From Bacteroidota bacterium (GTDB taxonomy: Bacteria; Bacteroidota; Bacteroidia; B-17B0; Aurantibacillaceae), in the NCBI GenBank assembly GCA_025360565.1, contig JANYBY010000085.1, positions 1 to 14,753 of the forward strand: a stretch of 14,753 nt of DNA, in the 5' to 3' direction. The notes under the pieces are model-generated. The model was given only the letters and a program-made list of their open reading frames with translations. It made no database searches and was not told the origin of the DNA. Below, one piece after another: positions 1 to 8,282 of this stretch. Each line of letters opens with the position of its first letter. Within the stretch, counting starts at the first letter, position 1. Position numbers and translations under genes: made by a program.

Positions 1-1320
1 GGCTGGAATTTTATTGGCGGTAAAGATGGAAAAAATATTGATTGTGATAATTTAGAGTGTACAAGGCTTTTAAGAAAATTAAAACCAAAATACGACGGTA
101 AAACCGAAGCGGACCTTAAGACCAAAGCAGAAAAAACGGAATTCAAACTATACCTTGACGTAAAAGATGTTTGGACCAAAACAAAAGATAAATTTGAAGG
201 CGGTTATAATCAGATGAAATTTATTTACGATGGAATTTCTAAACTTGATAGTAAAGTAAAAGAAAAACTGGGTGTAGAAAAAGTAGACGCGGCCGCTCTC
301 GAAAAATTTACTCCTTCCGAAAAAGCGGACATCCAAATGAAAATGATCGCCAATGCCATGTTTAAAAGCGGACAATCGGCCTCCTTAGGCGATATATTGG
401 ATGGTGTTAAAGATGGCATGGATCATTACAAGCCTTATGTTGAATGCGGTGTTAATTTAGATTTTGATCCGAGAAGTAGTATTGTTGGCGATGATTACAA
501 TAACCCTAACGACAGAAATTACGGTAACCCCGATTGCAATGGGCCGAACAGTTTTCATGGAACGCATTGCGCCGGAATAATTGCGGCCGCCAGAAATAAT
601 AACATTGGCATGAACGGTGTTGCCGCCGATGTAAAAATTATGGCTGTGCGTTGTGTGCCGGATGGCGATGAGCGCGACAAAGATGTGGCAGCGGCCATTA
701 GATACGCGGTGGATAACGGCGCTAAAATTTTAAATATGAGCTTCGGGAAAAAATTTAGCTGGGATAAAAAAGTGGTGGACGAAGCTGTAAAATACGCGCA
801 AAGCAAAGGCGTATTATTAATGCACGCCGCGGGTAACGATCATGTAGACATTGATATTGAAACACATTACCCATGCAAAAAATTTGAAAATGGCAAAGAG
901 GCCACTAATTTTATGGACATTGGCGCTTTGAGTTGGAAACCGGACGATAAAATTATTGCATCGTTTTCAAATTATGGTAAAAAAACGGTTGATCTTTTTG
1001 CGCCGGGAGTTGAAATTTATTCTACCACTCCAAAAAACACTTATAAAGATGCCAGTGGTACCAGTATGGCAACCCCCGCGGCTTGCGGTGTTGCGGCGGT
1101 TTTAAAATCCTACTTTCCGAGTTTAACACCGGAGCAAATAAAAAAGATCTTAATTAAAAGCAGTTTAAAAACATACAAAGGCAAAAAAGTAATTAAACCG
1201 CACGAAAGAGGAACTCCCGATGAATTAATTAAATTTGAAAAACTCGGAAAAAACGGCGGTATTGTAAATTTATACGAAGCCGTAAAAATGGCTGAGAAGT
1301 TTACGAAGCTTAAGACTTAG
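1..1320 (+). CDS. Subtilisin-like serine protease (peptidase S8), 5'-truncated by the window edge
   Basis: The frame is open from base 1 with no stop, so the gene begins before the window and about 439 residues are visible. The S8 catalytic histidine lies in HGTHCAG (His codon 556-558), the oxyanion-hole asparagine in AAGND (codon 835-837) and the catalytic serine in GTSMATP (codon 1063-1065). The catalytic aspartate block is absent and would lie upstream. The first visible residues, GWNFIGGKDG, resemble the segment that follows the Asp block in Bacteroidota subtilases, where a long insertion separates Asp from His. A charged, lysine-rich stretch occupies roughly codons 25-95. The ATG at 214 is internal and is not the likely start. 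There is no C-terminal T9SS sorting domain; the protein ends soon after the peptidase fold. It is probably an exported or periplasmic protease, but the signal peptide cannot be seen. The family call is secure; substrate and location are unknown. Confidence 0.93.
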   Translation, partial: GWNFIGGKDGKNIDCDNLECTRLLRKLKPKYDGKTEADLKTKAEKTEFKLYLDVKDVWTKTKDKFEGGYNQMKFIYDGISKLDSKVKEKLGVEKVDAAALEKFTPSEKADIQMKMIANAMFKSGQSASLGDILDGVKDGMDHYKPYVECGVNLDFDPRSSIVGDDYNNPNDRNYGNPDCNGPNSFHGTHCAGIIAAARNNNIGMNGVAADVKIMAVRCVPDGDERDKDVAAAIRYAVDNGAKILNMSFGKKFSWDKKVVDEAVKYAQSKGVLLMHAAGNDHVDIDIETHYPCKKFENGKEATNFMDIGALSWKPDDKIIASFSNYGKKTVDLFAPGVEIYSTTPKNTYKDASGTSMATPAACGVAAVLKSYFPSLTPEQIKKILIKSSLKTYKGKKVIKPHERGTPDELIKFEKLGKNGGIVNLYEAVKMAEKFTKLKT

Positions 1321-1330
1321 TTAGAACTCA

Positions 1331-1420
1331 GATGACGCGGTCCCGATAGCTATCGGGATATGATTTACGCGGATTAAAATCATATTTGAATCCTAAAAAT
1401 CAGTGTCATCCGCGTTCCAT
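1331..1420. repeat. REP-like intergenic palindromic element
   Basis: The gap between two convergent genes contains a perfect 18-base palindrome, TCCCGATAGCTATCGGGA, at 1341-1358. A second inverted repeat, ACGCGGAT at 1367-1374 against ATCCGCGT at 1408-1415, encloses a 33-base loop. A related GATGACGCGG lies at 1331-1340 and GTCATCCGCG at 1405-1414. Sequences of this style (CCCGATAGCTATCGGG, and CATCCGCGT-type blocks) recur between genes in Bacteroidota genomes, as I recall; copy number here cannot be judged from a single copy. No T tract follows the palindrome, so a classical intrinsic terminator is not supported, although a fold between the two converging transcripts could stabilise both 3' ends. 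Confidence 0.6.
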
Positions 1421-1428
1421 CCTTCAAT

Positions 1429-2427
1429 CTAAAACTTAGGGCAAGTTACCAGCACCCTTCTATTACGTTTTCGTTTTCTGGCAACTTCGTAAACAACGGT
1501 AATTTCATGGGCGCCAACAGTATTATTAAATCCTAAATTAGAAATGGTAATGTCGTAACTGTAACCAATACGTACATTTCTGTCGGGTATTTCAACGCCT
1601 ACTAATAATGCAATTCCTTCGCGGCTAGGATAACCTAATTTATATTTTTTAAATGGTAAACCGCGGTACCATACACCAACATTTATTAATTTATTAAAAT
1701 AATATCCGCCAATATCCAACTGATCGTATTTTGCTTCGTGCCTGTAATTCATTGAAAAAGTTAAATACTCCACTAATTTTGTACGGCTCGAGCCCATTGC
1801 TTTTATAACATAACGGTATCCGCCGTGAGCGGTGAACAAAACGGGCAATGGCTCTACGCCTCCCGTCATACTTGTGTTTGCCTGGTTAATATGTTTCACG
1901 GCCATACCGCCCCAAAAATTTCTGGAGTTAAACAAACCGCCAATGCCCATATCAAAATAATTTACCTGGTTTATAGCGGCAATATCTTGCGAGGCCGAAG
2001 ATCCGGTTATGAACTGATCGTTAAACGTTAATTTGGTACGGTCAATTTTTTTCTGTCCGTATGCTATCATCACTCCTCCCCTTGCCTCCGAAAATTTTCC
2101 GGTCTTGATTCTGTATGCAAAATTAACACCGGTTTGTGTACTTACTAAATTTGCTACACCTTGCTTATCCTGCAAAACAAAACCGCCAATGCCAAGGTTT
2201 GCTTCACTAGCATTGTAATCGTACGATGCCATATACGTACTATACATTCCCTTTATCCCGGGCCACTGGTTACGATAAACAGCTGAGAACCTGTGTTCGT
2301 AAGTTAAACCTGTAAAAGCGGGATTTAAATACAAAGGGTTCGCGTAAAATTGTGTGAATTGTGGATCCTGCGCAAACAATTTTGCAGTTGAAATTAAAAG
2401 AATTAATATGCTTACACTTTTTTTCAA
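1429..2427 (-). CDS. PorP/SprF family type IX secretion outer-membrane protein
   Basis: This 332-residue protein has a signal peptide (about residues 1-19, ending LFAQ) followed directly by the family hallmark DPQFTQFYANPLYLNPAFTG. The remainder is rich in alternating aromatic and polar strands, as expected for an outer-membrane beta-barrel. In the PorP/SprF family (TIGR03519), paralogues are typically encoded next to secreted proteins with type B sorting domains, and SprF is needed for surface delivery of SprB in Flavobacterium. The same arrangement occurs here, so the gene is inferred to serve the PKD protein upstream. The start is a TTG at 2425-2427 that overlaps the TGA stop of the preceding gene (TTGA), indicating translational coupling. 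It is the last gene of the operon. The family call is strong; pairing with this cargo is inference. Confidence 0.92.
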   Translation of the reverse strand: MKKSVSILILLISTAKLFAQDPQFTQFYANPLYLNPAFTGLTYEHRFSAVYRNQWPGIKGMYSTYMASYDYNASEANLGIGGFVLQDKQGVANLVSTQTGVNFAYRIKTGKFSEARGGVMIAYGQKKIDRTKLTFNDQFITGSSASQDIAAINQVNYFDMGIGGLFNSRNFWGGMAVKHINQANTSMTGGVEPLPVLFTAHGGYRYVIKAMGSSRTKLVEYLTFSMNYRHEAKYDQLDIGGYYFNKLINVGVWYRGLPFKKYKLGYPSREGIALLVGVEIPDRNVRIGYSYDITISNLGFNNTVGAHEITVVYEVARKRKRNRRVLVTCPKF

Positions 2428-3989
2428 TTTGCTTTTTTATCCAGTTTAAATTCAAGCTCTTTATTGCCGGTCTCAAAGGCTAGCGGGTCAAGGTTTACAA
2501 CAAGGGTGGTAAATCCTTCTCTTTCCACAATTGCTTTGTACGATTTTAAAGGATTCATCACTAAAATAAATTTTCCGGTCTTAGGATTCGAATTAAAAGT
2601 GCCCGTTACTAAATTCCCTTCATTATCCAATAATGTGATCTTAACCTTATCGGGTAAATTATTTGTGAATGCTGTGCCATGTTTTACTTTCAGATCATTA
2701 TCGCCAAAGCGTGTATCAATTTCATATAGATCGTTACCTCCAAAAGTTTCATCTTTTATCGAAGAATAAAACGCGCGCTGACCGTCCACACTTATATCAA
2801 AAAATATATCGTTGCCCACATCGTTAATAGGATACCCTAAATTTTCCGCTTTGGAATATTGATCCGTTTCCATATTTAAAACACTTTTAAAAACATCGTA
2901 TTCACCCATATTCATGTGGCCCTTGCTGCTAAAATATAAACTTACACCATCGGGATGCAAAAACGGCGCATCATCATCGTAAGCGGTATTTACACTTGGC
3001 CCTAAATTAAAAGGCAGTGCCCATCGCCCATTCGGCAAATGCTTTAAACGGTAAATATCTTTGCCGCCATAGCCGCCGGGTCTATTACTTGTAAAATAAA
3101 TTTCGCTGGTATCGTTTGTAAAACATGCGCTAGTCTCTATAAATTGTGAGTTTACTTCTTTACCAAACATTTGAAGGGGTTCCCATTTATTATCCTTTCC
3201 AATTTTCGTGGTATATAAATGTCCGTGAACTTGGTCGGTCGCGGTGCGGTAAACGATCATGTGCTGCCCGTCGTGACTGAGTGCAACGCATGCATCATTC
3301 GTTTCTGTATTTATGGGTGCTCCAATGTTTTCGGCTTTTTTCCATTTGCCTTTTTCTTTATAGCTCACATACACATCTTCGTGATAATTTCCATTCACAT
3401 CTTTTTTATTATTTGAACTTCCTTCTCTTCGCGATGTGAAATAAATTATTTGTTCGTCCGACGAAACAATGGGAACGTAATCAGAAAAAGCTGAATTAAT
3501 TTCCGACCCCATATTCCTTATGACTGATCTATGAGGTTTGGCCATGAAAATTTTTGCCGCTTTACAAATGTCAATGAACCTGTACACCTCTTCATCGCTG
3601 TGCATTCGTTTTTTCGAATTTTCTTTTCCGTAAGCAATTAATTGCTGTAAGGCATCGTCAATATGTCTTTGTTCGTGATAGATCTTTGCCAAATAATATT
3701 TAGAATCAATTAATGAGGATGCGCTTAAATTCGGAATTAAAAAATATAAACTATCAACGGCAAAATTCAGCCTAATCATACAAACCGCAGCGTTAAGCCC
3801 CGCTTTTTCATTTTTCTTATCCTTTACTAATACCTTTCTATATAAAGGTAAAGCATTAAAATAATCTTCAATATCAAAACTTACCTGCGCTTCTTTTAGC
3901 GCTTCTTTTACTTCCTTGTTTTGCGCAAAAAGAGAAGAGCTTACCGCCATCAAAAATAAAAAACCTAAAATATGTTTATTTCGCATCAT
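2424..3989 (-). CDS. TPR and PD40 (WD40-like) propeller protein, PorE-like but without an OmpA domain
   Basis: The 521-residue protein starts with a signal peptide (residues about 1-22, ending SLFAQ). Residues about 25-125 form TPR-like helical repeats (EALKEAQVSFDIEDYFNALP onward). Residues about 160-420 carry PD40-type propeller blades, recognisable by repeats such as IIYFTSRREG, IYFTSNRPGGYGGKDIYRL and LYFSSKGHMNMGEYDVFKS. Residues about 430-521 resemble a carboxypeptidase-regulatory-like beta-sandwich (VKITLLDNEGNLVTGTFNSN, then GKFILVMNP). T9SS component PorE has this same order followed by a C-terminal OmpA peptidoglycan-binding domain; here the protein stops before any OmpA domain. The start ATG at 3987-3989 overlaps the preceding stop as ATGA, so the gene is coupled to the PKD gene. 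It is probably periplasmic or outer-membrane associated and accessory to the cargo-PorP pair; the exact role is unknown. Confidence 0.85.
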   Translation of the reverse strand: MMRNKHILGFLFLMAVSSSLFAQNKEVKEALKEAQVSFDIEDYFNALPLYRKVLVKDKKNEKAGLNAAVCMIRLNFAVDSLYFLIPNLSASSLIDSKYYLAKIYHEQRHIDDALQQLIAYGKENSKKRMHSDEEVYRFIDICKAAKIFMAKPHRSVIRNMGSEINSAFSDYVPIVSSDEQIIYFTSRREGSSNNKKDVNGNYHEDVYVSYKEKGKWKKAENIGAPINTETNDACVALSHDGQHMIVYRTATDQVHGHLYTTKIGKDNKWEPLQMFGKEVNSQFIETSACFTNDTSEIYFTSNRPGGYGGKDIYRLKHLPNGRWALPFNLGPSVNTAYDDDAPFLHPDGVSLYFSSKGHMNMGEYDVFKSVLNMETDQYSKAENLGYPINDVGNDIFFDISVDGQRAFYSSIKDETFGGNDLYEIDTRFGDNDLKVKHGTAFTNNLPDKVKITLLDNEGNLVTGTFNSNPKTGKFILVMNPLKSYKAIVEREGFTTLVVNLDPLAFETGNKELEFKLDKKAN

Positions 3990-6900
3990 CTTAAAAGTAA
4001 CAAGTCTCCCGTTTTACTATATCTTTTGCCATCAATAAATGTTGCTGTAATTTTCCAAACATAAACATCCTGAATACATAATTTACCTTTGTAATAACCG
4101 TCCCAACCTTCGGTGGTGGCTTTTGTTTCAAATAATAATTCGCCCCAGCGAGAGTAAATACTTAAGTTATATTTATCCACTCCTTTTAAATTTGGATGAA
4201 AAATATCGTTGCTTTTGTCTCTTGGATCAAATGTATTTCCCGGCGAACCGTTGCCGTTTGGCGTAAAGGCGTTGGGCACTTGCACAGTTGGTTCTTCTAA
4301 AGCAATGATCTTATCGGGTAATTGAAAGGTATCCTTGCAACCTGCGTTATTAGCAGCAATCAAAATAACACTGTATTCACCAGGGGTTTCATACGTATGG
4401 GAAGGAGAATTATCGGATGAGTTTGTTCCATCGCCAAAATTCCAGGTAAAAATTGTTCCGCCTGAAGATAAATTAAAAAATGAGGTCGATTGATTTGGCA
4501 CAAACACTGTTAATGGATCGGCCTGAAACAAAGCTGTTGGTTTTGGAAAAACCTTGATTATTTTTTTCGGTGTATCTGCGCAACCAAATTGATTTTTTAC
4601 AATTAATGAAACTGTATAAACTTTTGTTGTTAAACCTCCGTTAACAAACGAATTACTTACACTTGCAGTTGAAGCTACATTACCGTCGCCGAAAGTCCAT
4701 TGATACTGTTGAGCCCCCGCGATCGGTGAAAAATTTACTTTAAGCGTAGCGCAGCCGCTATCCGGTTTCGCTACAATAGAAAAATGCGCTGCGGGATGAA
4801 TAGAAATTGGAACAAGAATTGAGTCTTTACAATTATTTACGTTGAATACTCTCAGTGTAATCGTGAAATTTAAATTTAAATTTCCGTTATTAATATAAGG
4901 GTGAGTAGGATTACTTTGTCCTGATAAACCTCCGTCGCCAAAATTCCAGCTATACGTATTTGCGCCCAGAGAAGTGTTGGTGAAAGTGAGTACTTTAGGC
5001 GCACACGCAGGAGTATCAACATTAAACAAAGCTTTTGGCGTGGCAAATAAATTTACGGGTTTTATGATTGAATCAAAACAATTGCTACCATTCACAACAA
5101 CGAGTTTAACACTATAGGTTGTGGCGGCAGAGCCCGGAACGTTAGTAAACGTCATAGTGGGATTAGTGCCAACGGAGTTTTGTCCGTTATTAAAATCCCA
5201 GGCGCTTCCGGTATTTCCAACAGAGGTGTTTGTAAAGTTAATGGCAAGAGGCGAACAGCCTGAGTTTGGCGTTGGCGTAAAGTTTGCCGTTGGCTTGGTA
5301 AAAATTACAGGGAAACCATAAGTGGTATCTAAACATCCAAAGGCGTTGCTCGCCATTAACGTAACCGTATAAGTTTGATTGGTAATTAACGTGTTTGTAA
5401 AAATATGTGTTGGGTTGGGAGAATTAGAAAGCGGTGAACCATCACCAAAATTCCAAGTATAACTTACGGCCCCTAATACCGGCGGAAAACTAATTGATAA
5501 TGGTGTACAGCCACTTGCAGGGATCATTGTAAACGAAAAGAAAGGCTGCGGAAAAATAGTTATGGTTTGCGTGTAAGAATCGGTACAGCCAAGGCTATTG
5601 GTAGCAACCAACTGAACCGTGTTTGTGACCAGCAACAAAGAATTATTTGTATAAGTATGAACAGGATTTGTTGCGATGGAAGAATTACCATCTCCAAAAT
5701 TCCACGAATAAGTAGTTGCACCAATGGTATTATTTGTAAACGTTAAAGGTAAAGGCGAACAGCCCGGCACTAAATTAGCCGTAAAATTGGCAACCGGTTT
5801 TGGAAAAACAGTTACATTCTTTTTTATGCTATCGCTGCAGCCTGCGCCCGTTTGGGCAATGAGCGTGACCGTAAAAATCTGGTTAACCTGCAAACCGTTA
5901 GTATATGTAAACGAAGGGTTTGTTGCATTTGAAGTTGCCGTAGGAACAGTTCCGAATTTCCATAAATAACTTGTAGCACTTATACTTGTATTTGTAAAAT
6001 TGATCAATGAAGGCGTACAGCCCACAGTTGGACTGTAAATAAAATCAGCAGTTGGTGTTACGTTAACTGAAATTGTTTTTGTGATGCTACCGCTGCAAAA
6101 AGCCGTTGCCACCGTCAATTGCACGCTATATACAGCCGGAGCAGTATAAGTGTGAACGGGATTTTGTGTAAAATTATTGGGCGAGCCATCACCAAAATCC
6201 CAGGTAAAACTTGTTATTGCGTTAGTTCCTGTTACTGTTGATGTATTGGTAAAATTTGTTACGCTGCCAACACAGGTTGATGAGGGCGAAAAATTTGCAA
6301 CAGGATTAGGATAAACATTTATAGTAGTGGTTTTTGTATTGGTACATCCGTTAATACTTGTAACAATTAATGAAGCGGTGTACGTTCCTGTGGTTGTGTA
6401 ATTCTGCGTCGGCGGCACCTGCAGTGTGCTTGTATTTAAATTTCCAAAATTCCAGTTCCATGCCACCGCCCCTCCCGAGAGATCGTTGAACACCACATTA
6501 TTTAAAACACTACAACCAAACGAAGGATTATTTGTAAAGTTTGACGAAGGAGAAGGTAAAATAGTAACTACCACATTGGCGGTGCTTGAACATGACGCGC
6601 CACCGCCGGGTACAAAGGCTGCAACCTGCACTGTGTATGTTCCGGGTAAGGCAAAAATATTTGTTTTATTTCCGGGACCAAGATTTACAAAGCCTCCGCC
6701 GGTTCCCCAATTCCACATATAAGATACACCGAGCGAACTACTGTTTGTAAACGTAAGAGGAACGTTTTGGCATAAAGGCCCGGCAGGCGCAATAACACCG
6801 GCTGTTGGTGGGTTAACAATATTAATATTTATAATCGATACACTTACACCGCAAAGGTCGCTATCTCTCAGCATGATGGAATAAGTACCAATAGCAGGAT

Positions 6901-7753
6901 AAGCAATGGTAATGGGTAATGTGGGCGGCCATGGTCTCCAATTATAAATAGAATCGCCGGGCATTCCCCAATAATTCCCGAAGTTCCAATATTCTTGTCG
7001 CTGAAAAGTATTTCCTTGCGGCACACAATTTCGCGCGGTGGTGTTTGTAAATGTAAAAACATTATCGGGCCAACATCTTGTAATTTTATCGGGAGTAATG
7101 GCGGCAACATCTAAATCGTAAATTTGAATAGGATTATACGTTGCAATGGTTGTATTTCCCTGGCTGCAATAATTCCATGCTTTGAGCGTGACGGAAGTTT
7201 GGCAATTAACGGTGCCGGGGAGATATACGTGCGAGACCGTTTGCCCTGCATTTGTAAATGTAAAATTTGCTAAAGGACTACCATCACCAAAATTCCATTG
7301 AAAGTGAGTTGTTTTACTTACATCGGTACTTGAATTAATAAAGGACATAATTGCAGGGGCGCAACCTGTAGTAATTCCACCCAAAGGAATTTGCATGGAA
7401 GCGTTAACTGGCTTTTCCATTACAACTACGCCTGTTAACGTACAATTTAAAGAGGGAATTATTAATTTAACCACAAATGTATCCGGAACCAACGATGTGT
7501 ATGTGTGTGTAATAATTGAATTGGCAACGTAGGCACCGGCAACCTGATTTGGATTTCCATCACCCCAAATAATTGTGTATGGACCCCAACTTGTAGGCGC
7601 TTGAAAATTAAGTGTGTATAGAGTACTTCCCGAACAGCTTAACCAATATGGGTTTGAAGAAGGGTTACCTAAATAGTCGAACACTTGCGGGCATTGAGCC
7701 TTGCCGCACAAAGAAGAAATAAATACTATTAAAAAAAGTAACCGTTTTATCAT
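3986..7753 (-). CDS. Secreted multi-PKD adhesin-like protein with T9SS type B C-terminal sorting domain
   Basis: The 1255-residue protein begins MIKRLLFLIVF, an N-terminal signal peptide ending near CGKA/Q. It is then built of about 13 PKD-like beta-sandwich repeats marked by the WNFGDG motif or variants (WGDGNP, WNFGDGSP, WDFGDGSP, WKFGTVP, WTFGDGNV and others). Most repeats carry two cysteines, one in a GCxP context at the domain start and one in a GCxD context near its end. Residues 1159-1255 match the gliding-motility-associated C-terminal domain (CHU_C, type B sorting signal): VPNAFTPNGNG, then YSRWGELLFET, WDGYYKGK and the terminal GDLLLLR. No catalytic domain is visible, so a structural surface or adhesion role is inferred. 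The ATG at 7753 is preferred over an in-frame start at 7813, because the latter would translate through the RNase P RNA and place 20 hydrophilic residues before the signal peptide. It is the first gene of the surface operon. Confidence 0.92.
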   Translation of the reverse strand: MIKRLLFLIVFISSLCGKAQCPQVFDYLGNPSSNPYWLSCSGSTLYTLNFQAPTSWGPYTIIWGDGNPNQVAGAYVANSIITHTYTSLVPDTFVVKLIIPSLNCTLTGVVVMEKPVNASMQIPLGGITTGCAPAIMSFINSSTDVSKTTHFQWNFGDGSPLANFTFTNAGQTVSHVYLPGTVNCQTSVTLKAWNYCSQGNTTIATYNPIQIYDLDVAAITPDKITRCWPDNVFTFTNTTARNCVPQGNTFQRQEYWNFGNYWGMPGDSIYNWRPWPPTLPITIAYPAIGTYSIMLRDSDLCGVSVSIININIVNPPTAGVIAPAGPLCQNVPLTFTNSSSLGVSYMWNWGTGGGFVNLGPGNKTNIFALPGTYTVQVAAFVPGGGASCSSTANVVVTILPSPSSNFTNNPSFGCSVLNNVVFNDLSGGAVAWNWNFGNLNTSTLQVPPTQNYTTTGTYTASLIVTSINGCTNTKTTTINVYPNPVANFSPSSTCVGSVTNFTNTSTVTGTNAITSFTWDFGDGSPNNFTQNPVHTYTAPAVYSVQLTVATAFCSGSITKTISVNVTPTADFIYSPTVGCTPSLINFTNTSISATSYLWKFGTVPTATSNATNPSFTYTNGLQVNQIFTVTLIAQTGAGCSDSIKKNVTVFPKPVANFTANLVPGCSPLPLTFTNNTIGATTYSWNFGDGNSSIATNPVHTYTNNSLLLVTNTVQLVATNSLGCTDSYTQTITIFPQPFFSFTMIPASGCTPLSISFPPVLGAVSYTWNFGDGSPLSNSPNPTHIFTNTLITNQTYTVTLMASNAFGCLDTTYGFPVIFTKPTANFTPTPNSGCSPLAINFTNTSVGNTGSAWDFNNGQNSVGTNPTMTFTNVPGSAATTYSVKLVVVNGSNCFDSIIKPVNLFATPKALFNVDTPACAPKVLTFTNTSLGANTYSWNFGDGGLSGQSNPTHPYINNGNLNLNFTITLRVFNVNNCKDSILVPISIHPAAHFSIVAKPDSGCATLKVNFSPIAGAQQYQWTFGDGNVASTASVSNSFVNGGLTTKVYTVSLIVKNQFGCADTPKKIIKVFPKPTALFQADPLTVFVPNQSTSFFNLSSGGTIFTWNFGDGTNSSDNSPSHTYETPGEYSVILIAANNAGCKDTFQLPDKIIALEEPTVQVPNAFTPNGNGSPGNTFDPRDKSNDIFHPNLKGVDKYNLSIYSRWGELLFETKATTEGWDGYYKGKLCIQDVYVWKITATFIDGKRYSKTGDLLLLR

Positions 7754-7770
7754 TTTCAGTTCTTTAAAAA

Positions 7771-8138
7771 AGCAAGTTTGTAAGCCGGGTTCTGTTTCAT
7801 CATTTGTTACCAAATAATATATCCATCATTTATCTATGCGACCTACCCATTGCAGTTCTTCTTGCGAAGATAAGACGAGCCGCCTTAATTACTGCAACCT
7901 ATTTGGCCTTTCAACACCCGAGGTTTACCATACCCGATCATTACTGATCAAGCCCGTGAGCTCTTACCTCACATTTTCACTATCACCCCGGGTTTAACCC
8001 CGAGGCTACTTGGTTTCTGCGGCACTTTCTGTTACAAAACATTACTACTTTGCACCCACTTTTTCAAATGGCAGGTTGCTCTGTGTTGCCCGGACTTTCC
8101 TCCACAACTTTAACATTGCGGCGATAGACCAACTTGCA
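7771..8138 (-). ncRNA. rnpB: RNase P RNA, bacterial type A
   Basis: Read on the minus strand, this region has the conserved 5' block GAGGAAAGTCCGGGC (about 8088-8102) and the 3' block ACAGAACCCGGCTTA (7781-7795), the universally conserved P4-forming parts of bacterial RNase P RNA. P1 is GCAAGTT (8131-8137) paired with AACTTGC (7772-7778). The internal block GGTAAGAGCTCACGGG (about 7953-7968) is also typical. RNase P RNA is the catalytic subunit that removes 5' leaders from pre-tRNAs. A run of six T residues on the minus strand follows P1 directly (7766-7771). The exact ends are estimated from P1. The gene diverges from cdsA, and its 3' end lies only 17 bases before the start codon of the PKD protein. 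Confidence 0.96.
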
Positions 8139-8140
8139 TT

Positions 8141-8148
8141 TAAATTTA
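8141..8148 (-). promoter_or_regulatory. Candidate -7 promoter box of rnpB
   Basis: The minus strand reads TAAATTTA, one mismatch from the Bacteroidota -7 consensus TAnnTTTG. It ends three bases before the P1-derived 5' end of the RNase P RNA, the distance expected between a -7 box and the transcription start. No clear TTG -33 element is seen at the usual distance, and the surroundings are very AT-rich, so this is a moderate call. Confidence 0.45.
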
Positions 8149-8247
8149 CAAAAAAAAATCGAACCGTTTATACTTTTTTTTTAAGATTTTAAAATTTTTA
8201 TTTTTATCCCTGAAACCAAAGTAAAAAACGATTCAATTTTCTTTAAA

Positions 8248-8278
8248 TTAGCGTCTCAATAAATTAATTTTACCTTTG
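8248..8278 (+). promoter_or_regulatory. Promoter of cdsA (TTA-N20-TACCTTTG)
   Basis: TACCTTTG at 8271-8278 is a perfect match to the Bacteroidota sigma-ABfr -7 box TAnnTTTG. A TTA at 8248-8250, exactly 20 bases upstream, can serve as the -33 element (consensus TTG). The box ends four bases before the cdsA ATG, so transcription should start at or within a base or two of the start codon, giving a leaderless or near-leaderless mRNA. Confidence 0.7.
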
Positions 8279-8282
8279 TAAT

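Noticed and set aside
214..1320. ATG 214 as the true start of the subtilase
   Set aside because: The frame is open to base 1 and continues with residues typical of the region after the catalytic Asp block, so the gene starts upstream of the window.
5121..6722. Several plus-strand frames opposite the PKD repeats
   Set aside because: They are repetitive shadows produced by the repeated WNFGDG-type coding sequence on the minus strand.
7754..7813. N-terminal extension of the PKD protein from an in-frame ATG at 7813
   Set aside because: It would translate through the conserved 3' block of RNase P RNA and put 20 hydrophilic residues in front of a clear signal peptide; ATG 7753 fits better.
8010..8192. 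Open frame of 60 codons on the plus strand
   Set aside because: It lies antisense inside rnpB and its promoter region and has no recognisable protein features.
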